DNA of 21,949 bases from Micavibrio sp. UBA1672 (lineage in GTDB: Bacteria > Pseudomonadota > Alphaproteobacteria > Micavibrionales > Micavibrionaceae): positions 1-21,949 of the forward strand of contig DCKO01000108.1 in assembly GCA_002320665.1 (NCBI GenBank), read 5' to 3'. The position numbers and the translations under genes are program-made. Of the stretch, positions 1 to 7,344 are shown piece after piece (within the stretch, counting starts at the first letter, position 1; the number at the start of each line of letters is the position of its first letter). The notes under the pieces were generated by a model. It was not told the origin of the DNA. It made no database searches and worked only from the letters and a program-made list of their open reading frames with translations.

Positions 1-28
1 GCGTGTCTACCAATTTCACCACAGCCGC
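1..28 (-). tRNA. tRNA-Leu, 5' end only (cut by window edge)
   Basis: Read on the - strand from position 28, the sequence has a seven-base acceptor arm GCGGCTG, then T8 and G9, and a D-arm ending GGTAGACACGC. This is the characteristic 5' third of a bacterial class II tRNA-Leu. The anticodon lies outside the window, so the isoacceptor cannot be named. It is transcribed in the same direction as nnrD, whose stop codon lies about 40 bases upstream. Confidence 0.85.
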
Positions 29-38
29 ACAAGCTCAC

Positions 39-44
39 ATCATA
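39..44 (-). promoter_or_regulatory. possible -10 element of the tRNA-Leu
   Basis: TATGAT on the - strand lies ten bases before the first tRNA base, the right place for a -10 box. No convincing -35 hexamer is visible at 16-18 bases, and read-through from nnrD is an alternative. Confidence 0.3.
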
Positions 45-69
45 GTGAAAAATCTAATGAAACGCGGTT

Positions 70-948
70 TTAACCCAAATTTTTGGAAATTCCAAGTACT
101 TCTTGCAAAACTTTTGGAATTAAATCCGGCAAATCACTCGCAACCAGCCCAATCCCGTGTTTTTCTGCGGCCTCCCCGTGAATCCATACGGCCGCGCACG
201 CGGCTTCAAATGGTGACATACCTTGCGCCACAAGCCCACCAATCATTCCGGCTAAAACGTCACCGGCTCCGGCTGTTGCTAGATAAGGCGGTGCATTTTC
301 ATTCACGACAGTTTTTTCTCCTTTTTGAGCAATAACAGTTTTATGCCCTTTTAAGACAACAGTCACACCTAATGTTTCCGCTATAAGCTCCGCTGCACCA
401 ACACGATTGGTTTTTAGCAAAACCGCATGATCAGGAAAAAGACGCGCAAACTCCCCGTCATGAGGCGTTAAGAAAAGCTTATCATAACCTTTTAATTCCT
501 CTGCATACCCGGCAAAAGCATTCAGCCCATCCGCATCCAGCACCACAGACACATCCATAGACAGAACCGATCCGGTAATCTGCCGTATGGTTTTATACTC
601 ATCATCTCCCAATCCGGGACCAATCACACAAACCACCTGCCCCTTTTCTTTTTTCTCTGCGGCATAATCCCGCAAAGTAATATCATTGCGCGCAATAATA
701 TGAGGCTTGAAGTTTCTATACACCAAAAGAGGATCAGGCATTTTCAATTTTTGCTGCCAGTTCAAAACAGGCGCAATAACCGTCACCAGACCCGCCCCTA
801 TTCTGGCTGCGCTATCCGCCACCAGACACGCCGCGCCAGTCATCACTACCCCGCCCAGCACAGCCACTTGCCCACGCTTATATTTATGATCTTGCTCCGC
901 GGGAACAGAAAAATCATCTAACCAGATTTGTGGATCATTAGTTCTCAT
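70..948 (-). CDS. nnrD: ADP-dependent NAD(P)H-hydrate dehydratase (stand-alone YjeF C-terminal domain)
   Basis: This enzyme repairs hydrated NADH and NADPH by dehydrating the S-hydrate at the expense of ADP (or ATP). The 292 residues show the ribokinase-like YjeF C-terminal fold. A glycine-rich start around residue 29 is followed by DADGLNAF (138-145), LTPHDGEF (160-167), and the anion-hole and catalytic motif GAGD (227-230) inside a NAPPYLATAGAGDVL segment. The epimerase half (NnrE, YjeF N-terminal domain), fused in E. coli, is absent. In this organism it must be encoded elsewhere or be missing. The length fits a single-domain NnrD. The ATG at 948 is the first in frame and leaves 86 bases to the divergent exported protein. 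The next feature downstream on the same strand is the partial tRNA-Leu. Confidence 0.93.
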   Translation of the reverse strand: MRTNDPQIWLDDFSVPAEQDHKYKRGQVAVLGGVVMTGAACLVADSAARIGAGLVTVIAPVLNWQQKLKMPDPLLVYRNFKPHIIARNDITLRDYAAEKKEKGQVVCVIGPGLGDDEYKTIRQITGSVLSMDVSVVLDADGLNAFAGYAEELKGYDKLFLTPHDGEFARLFPDHAVLLKTNRVGAAELIAETLGVTVVLKGHKTVIAQKGEKTVVNENAPPYLATAGAGDVLAGMIGGLVAQGMSPFEAACAAVWIHGEAAEKHGIGLVASDLPDLIPKVLQEVLGISKNLG

Positions 949-1003
949 TACAAAATCATTTTTTAAATTAAAAAAATTAAATATTAGAAGAAAAAATATG
1001 ACA

Positions 1004-1028
1004 CATTTTTGCCATATTCTGATATAAT
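1004..1028 (+). promoter_or_regulatory. sigma-70-like promoter placing transcription start at the 1035 ATG
   Basis: A perfect TATAAT occupies 1023-1028 and ends six bases before the ATG at 1035. A partial -35 match (TGACAC/ATGACA) lies 18-19 bases upstream in a very AT-rich stretch. No Shine-Dalgarno sequence separates the -10 box from the ATG, so the transcript is predicted to be leaderless. Confidence 0.5.
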
Positions 1029-1034
1029 TTTTCT

Positions 1035-1643
1035 ATGGTATTAAATATTTCAAATTCTAAAAAGTCATTTCTTCTTTTTTGCAGTCTTGCCATTATAGGC
1101 TTGGGCACACCGCATGTATCATTTGCCGATGACAAAATGACTATAGAGGAATCCTATTCAGTTCTTGATAAAGAAAGAATTCCTTTTGACCGCGAATACA
1201 CAACGATCCCTGCTGAAGAAGTACAGTATCTTGAGCATTTATTTTTTATAACAGATTTAGCTTTCCGTGAACGAATGGAAATGATGCGTCATTTCCATTT
1301 CAAAAAAAGCGATTTATACATTGATTCCTACTTAAATAATATTGACGAATTCATAGCCAGCTTTGATAAAAAGCCTGCCCCGACAAATCATTTAAGAAAA
1401 GTTGAAATCGATGTTATCTCTGCACTCAGAAATCATAAAAATTTCTTTATAAAATGGCATAATGCAAAAGGAACTTCGGCATATTCGAGGCTACAAGAAA
1501 CATACCATCAGGACCACTATGTACAAAAATCGCATAAGCAATTACTGGATGCCTACTTAATGCTAAGCACTCTATACCCTGATGAGACAGAACATAACAG
1601 ACAAGCCTTCTATCAACATCTCTGTGCTTTGGATTTTATATAG
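1035..1643 (+). CDS. exported protein of unknown function
   Basis: I do not recognise this 202-residue protein. It begins with a classic Sec signal peptide: basic residues around 9-10, a hydrophobic core to about residue 28, and a likely signal peptidase I site after VSFA, leaving a mature start of DDKMT. The mature part is polar and probably largely helical, with a Met/His/Phe-rich patch around residues 80-92 (MEMMRHFHFKK). No Cys occurs at the cleavage site, so it is not an obvious lipoprotein and is probably soluble in the periplasm or secreted. The gene is AT-rich compared with its conserved neighbours and stands alone, divergent from nnrD and convergent with tRNA-His, whose 3' end lies 18 bases beyond the stop. 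The start is the only plausible ATG for the signal peptide. It has no ribosome-binding site but sits immediately after a TATAAT. Confidence 0.75.
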   Translation: MVLNISNSKKSFLLFCSLAIIGLGTPHVSFADDKMTIEESYSVLDKERIPFDREYTTIPAEEVQYLEHLFFITDLAFRERMEMMRHFHFKKSDLYIDSYLNNIDEFIASFDKKPAPTNHLRKVEIDVISALRNHKNFFIKWHNAKGTSAYSRLQETYHQDHYVQKSHKQLLDAYLMLSTLYPDETEHNRQAFYQHLCALDFI

Positions 1644-1661
1644 ATTTTTAATAGAGAAAAA

Positions 1662-1738
1662 TGGGGCGACCGACGGGATTTGAACCCGCGACGACTCGGA
1701 CCACAACCGAGTGCTCTACCAACTGAGCTACGGCCGCC
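1662..1738 (-). tRNA. tRNA-His (anticodon GTG), with encoded G-1 and CCA
   Basis: The - strand forms a complete cloverleaf. Acceptor bases 1-7 GCGGCCG pair with CGGTCGC at 66-72 (one G-U). The D-arm is GCTCAGTTGGTAGAGC, the anticodon loop is TTGTGGT (anticodon GTG), and the T-loop is GGTTCAAATCC. Base 1738 supplies the extra G-1 that marks tRNA-His and faces discriminator C73 (position 1665). The 3' CCA is encoded (1664-1662). Confidence 0.97.
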
Positions 1739-1758
1739 ACAAAAATTGGTTTGAATTG

Positions 1759-1786
1759 TCTATAATGAAACACTGCCGTACGTCAA
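1759..1786 (-). promoter_or_regulatory. promoter of tRNA-His
   Basis: On the - strand TTGACG (1786-1781) is followed after 16 bases by TATAGA (1764-1759). Transcription is predicted to begin about a dozen bases before the tRNA 5' end. It lies in the short gap between the response-regulator stop codon and the tRNA, so the tRNA need not depend on read-through. Confidence 0.6.
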
Positions 1787-1793
1787 GTATGTT

Positions 1794-2330
1794 TTATGTT
1801 TCAGGATCTGAAATACCGTCAATTCCATGAGAAGCTTCAACAGTGTTATTATTATCCATCGTTCTCTGCTTTTTATAATGATTGCTAATATGCTCAATCA
1901 TATCCTGATAGATCCCCTCTTCCATCTTCACATAAGCCTTATCAACCCCTGCTTGCTCCGCACGTGCTAAATATTCTTTTTTTTCAACATTACTGATCGC
2001 ACTTTGCATCAGGATTAATGGTGTCTTCCCGTCAATATTATTATGCTGGATACATCTGATATCTTCGACCATCTCGAAACCGTTTTTATTAGGCATTTCC
2101 CGATCTGTAATAATCACATCCGGATTTTCAAACATATAGGCCCTAAGCCCCTCTTGTCCATCTTCTGCCTCAATAAAACGCGTATTCTCCGGCAATTTCC
2201 CGATATAGTCTAACAAATTAATAGTCGACATCCTTATCGACGACACATCATCTACAACCAATATCGTAAATGGTCGCTCATTTACACTCTTGTTAAATCC
2301 TGTTTCCTGAGGCCAGTGTTCTTTTGTCAT
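1794..2330 (-). CDS. single-domain (CheY-like) response regulator
   Basis: The 178-residue protein is a receiver domain with no DNA-binding or enzymatic output domain. The acidic pair is D27-D28 (ILVVDD), the phosphoacceptor is D76 (VIITDREMP), the conserved Ser/Thr position is S110, the switch aromatic is Y133, and the conserved Lys is K135. All residues for phosphorylation are therefore present. It has about 20 extra polar residues in front and a roughly 35-residue polar tail ending ISDPET. The partner kinase is not in the window and the neighbouring glnA is divergent, so the pathway is unknown. Single-domain receivers commonly act in phosphorelays or on flagellar or kinase partners, but which applies here cannot be told. 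The ATG at 2330 is preceded by an AGGG-like ribosome-binding site. Confidence 0.9.
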   Translation of the reverse strand: MTKEHWPQETGFNKSVNERPFTILVVDDVSSIRMSTINLLDYIGKLPENTRFIEAEDGQEGLRAYMFENPDVIITDREMPNKNGFEMVEDIRCIQHNNIDGKTPLILMQSAISNVEKKEYLARAEQAGVDKAYVKMEEGIYQDMIEHISNHYKKQRTMDNNNTVEASHGIDGISDPET

Positions 2331-2446
2331 ACCACCCTACCTTTTTTGATTTCTATGTCATAGCATCAGATAAACTCTATTGTCTAGAAAAAGCCATCAT
2401 GGTAAACCCTACTTCATAAGATATATCTTTAATAAAGGATCTAGCC

Positions 2447-3877
2447 GTGAATACATACAGATTATCCTTCAAATCTCCAGCAGAAATTCTGAAATACATC
2501 AAGGACAATCAAGTCCAGTATATCGATTTTAACTTCACGGATTTACGTGGTAAGTGGCAACATACCACCCAACACGCCAGCACTTTTGACAAAAGCATGA
2601 TTGAAAGCGGCATCTTTTTCGATGGATCATCAATCGCTGGCTGGCGCGCCATCAATGAATCAGATATGCGCTTAAAACCTGATATTTCACGCGTAACCTA
2701 TGATCCTTTTGCTGCCCAGAAAACCATCAAGGTTTTTTGTGATGTTTATGAACCAACTTCAGGCAAGCCCTATAACCGTGACCCACGCTCTGTTGCCAAA
2801 GCTGCCCAAAACTATATGAAAAGCAGTGGTCTTGCAGACACAGCCTATTTCGGGCCCGAAATCGAATTTTTTGTCTTTGACGACATTAAAGTCAATATCG
2901 AGATGAATCATGTCGGCTATCACTTCGATAGTGAAGAAGGCCCCTATAACGCAGGGAAAGACTATCCCACAGGCAATATGGGACACCGCCCGGATGTCAA
3001 AGGAGGATACTTCCCCGAAAGTCCGGTTGATAGCCTCTCGGATATTCGCGCAGAAATGCTGACCGTACTGGAAAGCATGGGCGTAGCGGTCGAAAAACAC
3101 CATCACGAAGTTGCACCAAGCCAATGTGAACTCGGCATTGTGTTTTCCGATCTCCTAGATTCAGCCGACAACGTGCAGCTTTACAAGCATGCTGTTCATA
3201 ACGTAGCTAATAGCTATGGCAAATCGGCAACCTTCATGCCCAAGCCGGTTTTCGGCGATAATGGCTCTGGTATGCACACACACCAATCTCTTTGGAAAGG
3301 TGGAAAGCCTGTCTTTGCCGGTGAGAAATATGCAGGTCTGTCTGATAACGCCCTTTATTATATTGGCGGGGTCATGAAACATGCCCGCGCTCTAAATGCA
3401 TTCACTAACCCATCTACAAACAGTTACAAGCGCCTGATCCCGGGTTTCGAAGCGCCCGTTTTGTTGGCATATTCCTCGAATAACCGCTCAGCAGCTTGCC
3501 GTATCCCTTATGTCGACAGCCCCAAAGGAAAGCGCATAGAAGTACGATTCCCTGACCCGACGGCAAACCCCTACTTCTCTTTTGCTGCTATGCTTATGGC
3601 TGGTTTGGACGGTATCGAAAACAAGATCTTACCCGGTGACGCCATGGATAAAGACTTATATGAAATTCCAAAAGAAGAAAAAGAAAAAATCCCGCATGTC
3701 TGCAGTTCCTTACGCCAAGCACTTATGGCACTGGAAGAAGATCACAAATTCTTGATTAAAAACGATGTCTTCACCGAAGACCTGATCAAAGCCTATATTG
3801 CTTTAAAAATGCAAGATGTCGAAAGATATGAATCAATGACTCATCCGATTGAATTTCGTATGTACTATTCTTGCTAA
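2447..3877 (+). CDS. glnA: glutamine synthetase type I (GS-beta type)
   Basis: This cytoplasmic dodecameric enzyme makes glutamine from glutamate, ammonia and ATP, the main entry of ammonium into metabolism. The 476 residues match the usual length. The N-terminal beta-grasp contains the signature FDGSSIAGW. The catalytic domain carries EKHHHEVAPSQCE, the ATP/glutamate region GSGMHTHQS, and the glutamate-binding NRSAACRIP loop. The adenylylation loop MDKDLYEIP has its target tyrosine at residue 405, so control by GlnE-type adenylylation is likely. The start is GTG at 2447, supported by AAAGGA at 2434-2439, seven bases upstream. No glnB, the usual upstream partner in many alphaproteobacteria, is present. 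The gene lies divergent from a response regulator. No sigma-54 promoter (TGGCAC-N5-TTGC) is visible in the 116-base gap, where a 12-base palindrome AAGATATATCTT lies at 2418-2429. Confidence 0.97.
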   Translation: MNTYRLSFKSPAEILKYIKDNQVQYIDFNFTDLRGKWQHTTQHASTFDKSMIESGIFFDGSSIAGWRAINESDMRLKPDISRVTYDPFAAQKTIKVFCDVYEPTSGKPYNRDPRSVAKAAQNYMKSSGLADTAYFGPEIEFFVFDDIKVNIEMNHVGYHFDSEEGPYNAGKDYPTGNMGHRPDVKGGYFPESPVDSLSDIRAEMLTVLESMGVAVEKHHHEVAPSQCELGIVFSDLLDSADNVQLYKHAVHNVANSYGKSATFMPKPVFGDNGSGMHTHQSLWKGGKPVFAGEKYAGLSDNALYYIGGVMKHARALNAFTNPSTNSYKRLIPGFEAPVLLAYSSNNRSAACRIPYVDSPKGKRIEVRFPDPTANPYFSFAAMLMAGLDGIENKILPGDAMDKDLYEIPKEEKEKIPHVCSSLRQALMALEEDHKFLIKNDVFTEDLIKAYIALKMQDVERYESMTHPIEFRMYYSC

Positions 3878-3895
3878 GTATCTAGTACCAAAAAT

Positions 3896-5113
3896 TTACT
3901 GACCGCTTTGATCAATAAAAGCTCCAGTCATAGGTGTAAAAGTTTCAACAATCTCTTTATAGCCTCTAGTATTCTTGGCCCACGCAATATAGTCTTCTTG
4001 TTGCGATGGCGTCAAAAGTGTCAGGAAATAGAAATAATTTCCTCCAACCATGACTGTAAACCATAATTCATAGTCAATAAAATCACTATTACTATCTATA
4101 CCTTCATAAACCTCGGATATAGAAAAGCTAACTTTGTCATTGGTCTTATAACTAACATCATAATCTTTCAGTTTATCTCCGACCAACAGCCCTGTCCCCT
4201 CAAGCTCTCTACGGAATTTCTTTATTTCCTCAATCAAGGAATTTGAAAGATTTTTAGATACCAATACAACATCAACATTTCCCTCTGCCGAAGAATAAGA
4301 AATATTTTCCGAACTAGCCATCATACTTTCTTTTACACTTAAAAACTTTACTGTCATCCGCTCCACAGTTCGAAAAGGTAAGGCAGCTACCTGCCAGTGC
4401 GCTGGATGAAAAACTTCTGCAACATCTAGAAACTGAAATTTTTGTGATTTACCAATTTTAATATTAATATTTTTAACCAAGTCGAATGATTTAATAACCG
4501 CTTCCTGAAGAGATTTTTCTTCCTCCCAGTATGTTAACGGTAAGTAGTATTGGGTTAGAATAACTTTATCACCATTAATATGCGCAAGAGTTCTAAGGCC
4601 ATAAGCAATATCATTTTCCATTACGATCATCAGAGATTCTACTTTTCTTTCATGATGGACAACGAACCCTTGCATAGTATATCCACTTTCCAAAATATAC
4701 TTGATATACCATTGTTTAGCCGTAAGGTCATATTTCATGTTAATAGCTTGAATCACAATTTTACTGCGTCCCGCGATTTTAGGAGGACCATAAAAAACGC
4801 TTAGCTCTTGAAACAATTTTTCATTCATCAGGAAGTTACTAGATTTTTTCTCCTCTCCCTGCTTCCAATCCTGTGGCAAATATATTTTATACGCCAACAC
4901 ATCTTGCTGATATGGACGTTTTTTATACATTCGAGCATCTTTCTTAAAGGCTTCAAAATCAAGCGAATCCATTTCCGGCATAGGCTTTTCATACAGAACA
5001 GCCTTTTCTATTGCATAGGCTTTTGGCACAAAACCCCAAACCATCAATAGCGTCAAAACCAAAACTGAAAAAACAGCATGCTTCATTTGTCTGAAAAAAA
5101 CTCTCATAAACAT
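3896..5113 (-). CDS. secreted protein of unknown function with two similar halves
   Basis: I do not recognise this 405-residue protein as a named gene. A Sec signal peptide covers the start, with likely cleavage after PKAYA near residue 34. The mature part appears to be two related domains of roughly 170 residues. Each has an early '[YF].P..W' motif (YKIYLPQDWK near 77, VFHPAHWQ near 235), a middle strand region, and a late 'LT..LP/P..(6-10)..I..[ST]F' ending (TYW...VIKSFDL and PSQ...IVETFTP). This resembles tandem PsbP/Mog1-like modules, but that is an inference from pattern only. The gene converges on glnA with an 18-base gap. An AAGG lies just before the ATG at 5113. ATG at 5107 is equally possible, and a third ATG (M10) would give a more typical signal peptide but lacks a ribosome-binding site. 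It is AT-rich compared with glnA and parE. Confidence 0.75.
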   Translation of the reverse strand: MFMRVFFRQMKHAVFSVLVLTLLMVWGFVPKAYAIEKAVLYEKPMPEMDSLDFEAFKKDARMYKKRPYQQDVLAYKIYLPQDWKQGEEKKSSNFLMNEKLFQELSVFYGPPKIAGRSKIVIQAINMKYDLTAKQWYIKYILESGYTMQGFVVHHERKVESLMIVMENDIAYGLRTLAHINGDKVILTQYYLPLTYWEEEKSLQEAVIKSFDLVKNINIKIGKSQKFQFLDVAEVFHPAHWQVAALPFRTVERMTVKFLSVKESMMASSENISYSSAEGNVDVVLVSKNLSNSLIEEIKKFRRELEGTGLLVGDKLKDYDVSYKTNDKVSFSISEVYEGIDSNSDFIDYELWFTVMVGGNYFYFLTLLTPSQQEDYIAWAKNTRGYKEIVETFTPMTGAFIDQSGQ

Positions 5114-5295
5114 TAAACCTTGGGCAATTTATTTATCATTATATCAAAAAACTGTATTATAGTGTTATCCTATCATAACTTATACCGCTTCGTCTAAAGC
5201 GTTTTAATTTTCTTTATGACTTGATTCCATGCTGCCATATAGATAAGGATTAAAGTCTTAAGCAATTTCTTTTTGTAAGAGAGTATAGCCTGCCC
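5114..5295. other. divergent intergenic region before parE
   Basis: This AT-rich gap must hold the promoters of both the secreted orphan and parE. I see no clear -35/-10 pair on either strand. A small hairpin CGCTT/AAGCG (5186-5201, six-base loop) is followed on the + strand by a T-rich run. It could be a weak terminator or attenuator in the parE leader, but the stem is only five base pairs. Confidence 0.4.
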
Positions 5296-7281
5296 ATGTC
5301 AAATTATGATGCCTCCGATATTGAAGTTCTTGAAGGTCTGGAACCCGTTCGCAAAAGACCAGGCATGTATATTGGCGGCACGGATGAGCGCGCCTATCAC
5401 CACTTAGTCGGAGAAATAATTGATAACTCCATGGACGAAGCTGTTGCTGGTCACGCGGACTGGATAGAATTCTCCCTGGACGAAGGCAATATTATAACTA
5501 TCCGCGATAATGGCCGAGGCATTCCGGTTGATAATCATCCAAAATTCAAGGATAAATCCGCCCTCGAAGTCATCCTGACAACCCTGCACTCCGGCGGTAA
5601 GTTCAGCAATAAAGCCTATGAAACTTCGGGCGGCCTACACGGTGTGGGTATTTCCGTTGTCAACGCCCTGTCCGATATGATGTGGGTCGAAGTCGCCCGC
5701 GATAAAACCCTTTACAAGCAAAGCTTTTCCAAAGGAACACCTACAAGTAAACTGGAAAATCTGGGCGCTGTCCATAATCGCCGAGGCACAACAGTCTGCT
5801 TTCATCCCGACCCGGAAATTTTTGGGCATAAGCTTGGCTTTAAACCCTCGTGGCTGTTTCAGATGCTGCGCTCCAAAGCCTATCTGTTCTCCGGCGTTGA
5901 GATTCGCTGGAAATGCGAAGAAAGCCTGATCAAGCCAGACAGCAATGTTGTATCGGAAACTACCTTCAAATTCCCAAATGGCTTGATGGATTATTTATCT
6001 TCCGTCCTGAAAGACCGACCACAAATCACCGAAAAAGCTTTTTACGGCCATGCAAAATTACCTGATAATGCAGGCCGCATAGAATTTGCCATTAGCTGGC
6101 CAGCCGATGATGAAGGCTTCATACACTCTTATTGTAACACAGTCCCCACCCCGCTAGGCGGCACACATGAAACAGGCTTGCGCGGAGCCTTGTCAAAGGG
6201 CTTACGTGCTTACGGCGATATGACAGGCCAGAAGAAAACCTCGATCATCACCGCAGATGATGTTGTCTCTGGCGCAGCCATATTGCTTTCTGTCTTTATC
6301 AAAGACCCACAATTTCAAGGGCAAACAAAAGAAAAACTGGTCACAAACGAAGTTTCCAGACTAGTTGAAACCGCAATCAAAGACCATTTCGACCATTGGC
6401 TCTCCAGCGATCCGGCCTCGGGCGGTAAATTACTGGAATCTATTATCGAAAAAGCCGAAGAACGCCAGCGCCGCAAGAATGCCCGCGCACAAACACGGAA
6501 AACCGCGACACAAAAACTGCGCCTACCCGGCAAGCTCGCAGATTGTAGCCGTACAGAATCTACTGACACAGAACTCTTCATCGTTGAGGGAGACAGCGCG
6601 GGCGGCACAGCCAAACAGGCCCGAAACCGGGAAACACAGGCTATTCTCCCCTTACGAGGAAAAATCCTGAACGTGGTCAGCGCAACCAAGGATAAAATCC
6701 GCGCCAATCAGGAAATCCAAGACCTGATCCTTGCTCTTGGCTGTGGCGCAGGCAAAGACTTCAACCTTGATAATCTAAGATATGAACGCATCATCATCAT
6801 GACCGATGCCGATGTAGATGGCGCGCATATTGCCTCGCTTCTGGTGACGTTCTTCTATACACAAATGAAGCCTATGATCGAAAAGGGCCATCTCTATCTG
6901 GCCCAACCGCCCCTCTATAAATTAAAAAGCGGCAACCAGAGCGCCTATGCCAATAATGATGCTCACAAGGAAGAGCTTTTGAAAACGACCTTCAAGGGCA
7001 AGAATGTCGAAATCAGCCGCTTTAAGGGGCTTGGTGAAATGCAGGCAACTCAGCTCAAAGAAACAACTATGAAGCCAAATTCACGAACATTATTACGTGT
7101 AACATTGCCCGATCTTGCCGCCTCTCTGGGCATTGATCCCGCCATGGATGAAACATTAGAACTCCCTTCCGACAAGAATGAAGTCGATGATCTGGTAGAC
7201 CGCTTGATGGGCAAAAATGCCGAAAGCCGCTTCCGCTTCATTCAGGACAATGCTCAATTCGTTGAAAACATTGACGTTTAG
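5296..7281 (+). CDS. parE: DNA topoisomerase IV subunit B
   Basis: ParE is the ATPase half of topoisomerase IV, which with ParC unlinks daughter chromosomes. The 661 residues show the GHKL ATPase domain: EIIDNSMDEA (40-49), DNGRGIP (71-77), the ATP lid with SGGLHGVG (111-118), and the transducer loop QTKEKL (343-348). The toprim domain has EGDSAGG (431-437) and the Mg2+-binding DADVDGAH (504-511). The C terminus ends RFRFIQDNAQFVENIDV, typical of ParE. The length (about 630-690) and the absence of the long insert of many proteobacterial GyrB proteins favour ParE over GyrB. ParC is not in the window. The ribosome-binding site is a weak AAGAGAG some 13 bases before the ATG. The next gene on the same strand starts 63 bases downstream. 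Confidence 0.95.
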   Translation: MSNYDASDIEVLEGLEPVRKRPGMYIGGTDERAYHHLVGEIIDNSMDEAVAGHADWIEFSLDEGNIITIRDNGRGIPVDNHPKFKDKSALEVILTTLHSGGKFSNKAYETSGGLHGVGISVVNALSDMMWVEVARDKTLYKQSFSKGTPTSKLENLGAVHNRRGTTVCFHPDPEIFGHKLGFKPSWLFQMLRSKAYLFSGVEIRWKCEESLIKPDSNVVSETTFKFPNGLMDYLSSVLKDRPQITEKAFYGHAKLPDNAGRIEFAISWPADDEGFIHSYCNTVPTPLGGTHETGLRGALSKGLRAYGDMTGQKKTSIITADDVVSGAAILLSVFIKDPQFQGQTKEKLVTNEVSRLVETAIKDHFDHWLSSDPASGGKLLESIIEKAEERQRRKNARAQTRKTATQKLRLPGKLADCSRTESTDTELFIVEGDSAGGTAKQARNRETQAILPLRGKILNVVSATKDKIRANQEIQDLILALGCGAGKDFNLDNLRYERIIIMTDADVDGAHIASLLVTFFYTQMKPMIEKGHLYLAQPPLYKLKSGNQSAYANNDAHKEELLKTTFKGKNVEISRFKGLGEMQATQLKETTMKPNSRTLLRVTLPDLAASLGIDPAMDETLELPSDKNEVDDLVDRLMGKNAESRFRFIQDNAQFVENIDV

Positions 7282-7344
7282 CATTTTTAGACTGACATAC
7301 ATTTTCCTATTTAAAACAACATGTAAAACAAGTATGTTGAGAGC

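Noticed and set aside
2418..2429. Twelve-base palindrome AAGATATATCTT upstream of glnA as an operator.
   Set aside because: AT-only palindromes are expected by chance in such sequence, and it does not match the NtrC site as I know it (GCAC-N7-GTGC type).
5186..5215. A hairpin plus T-rich run before parE resembling an intrinsic terminator or small RNA end.
   Set aside because: The stem is only five base pairs and sits between divergent genes, so there is no upstream + strand transcript to end. It was kept only as a note in the intergenic entry.
6315..6707. Overlapping long open frames on both strands inside parE.
   Set aside because: The region encodes the ParE linker and toprim domain with conserved motifs, and the alternative frames show low-complexity translations without a ribosome-binding site.
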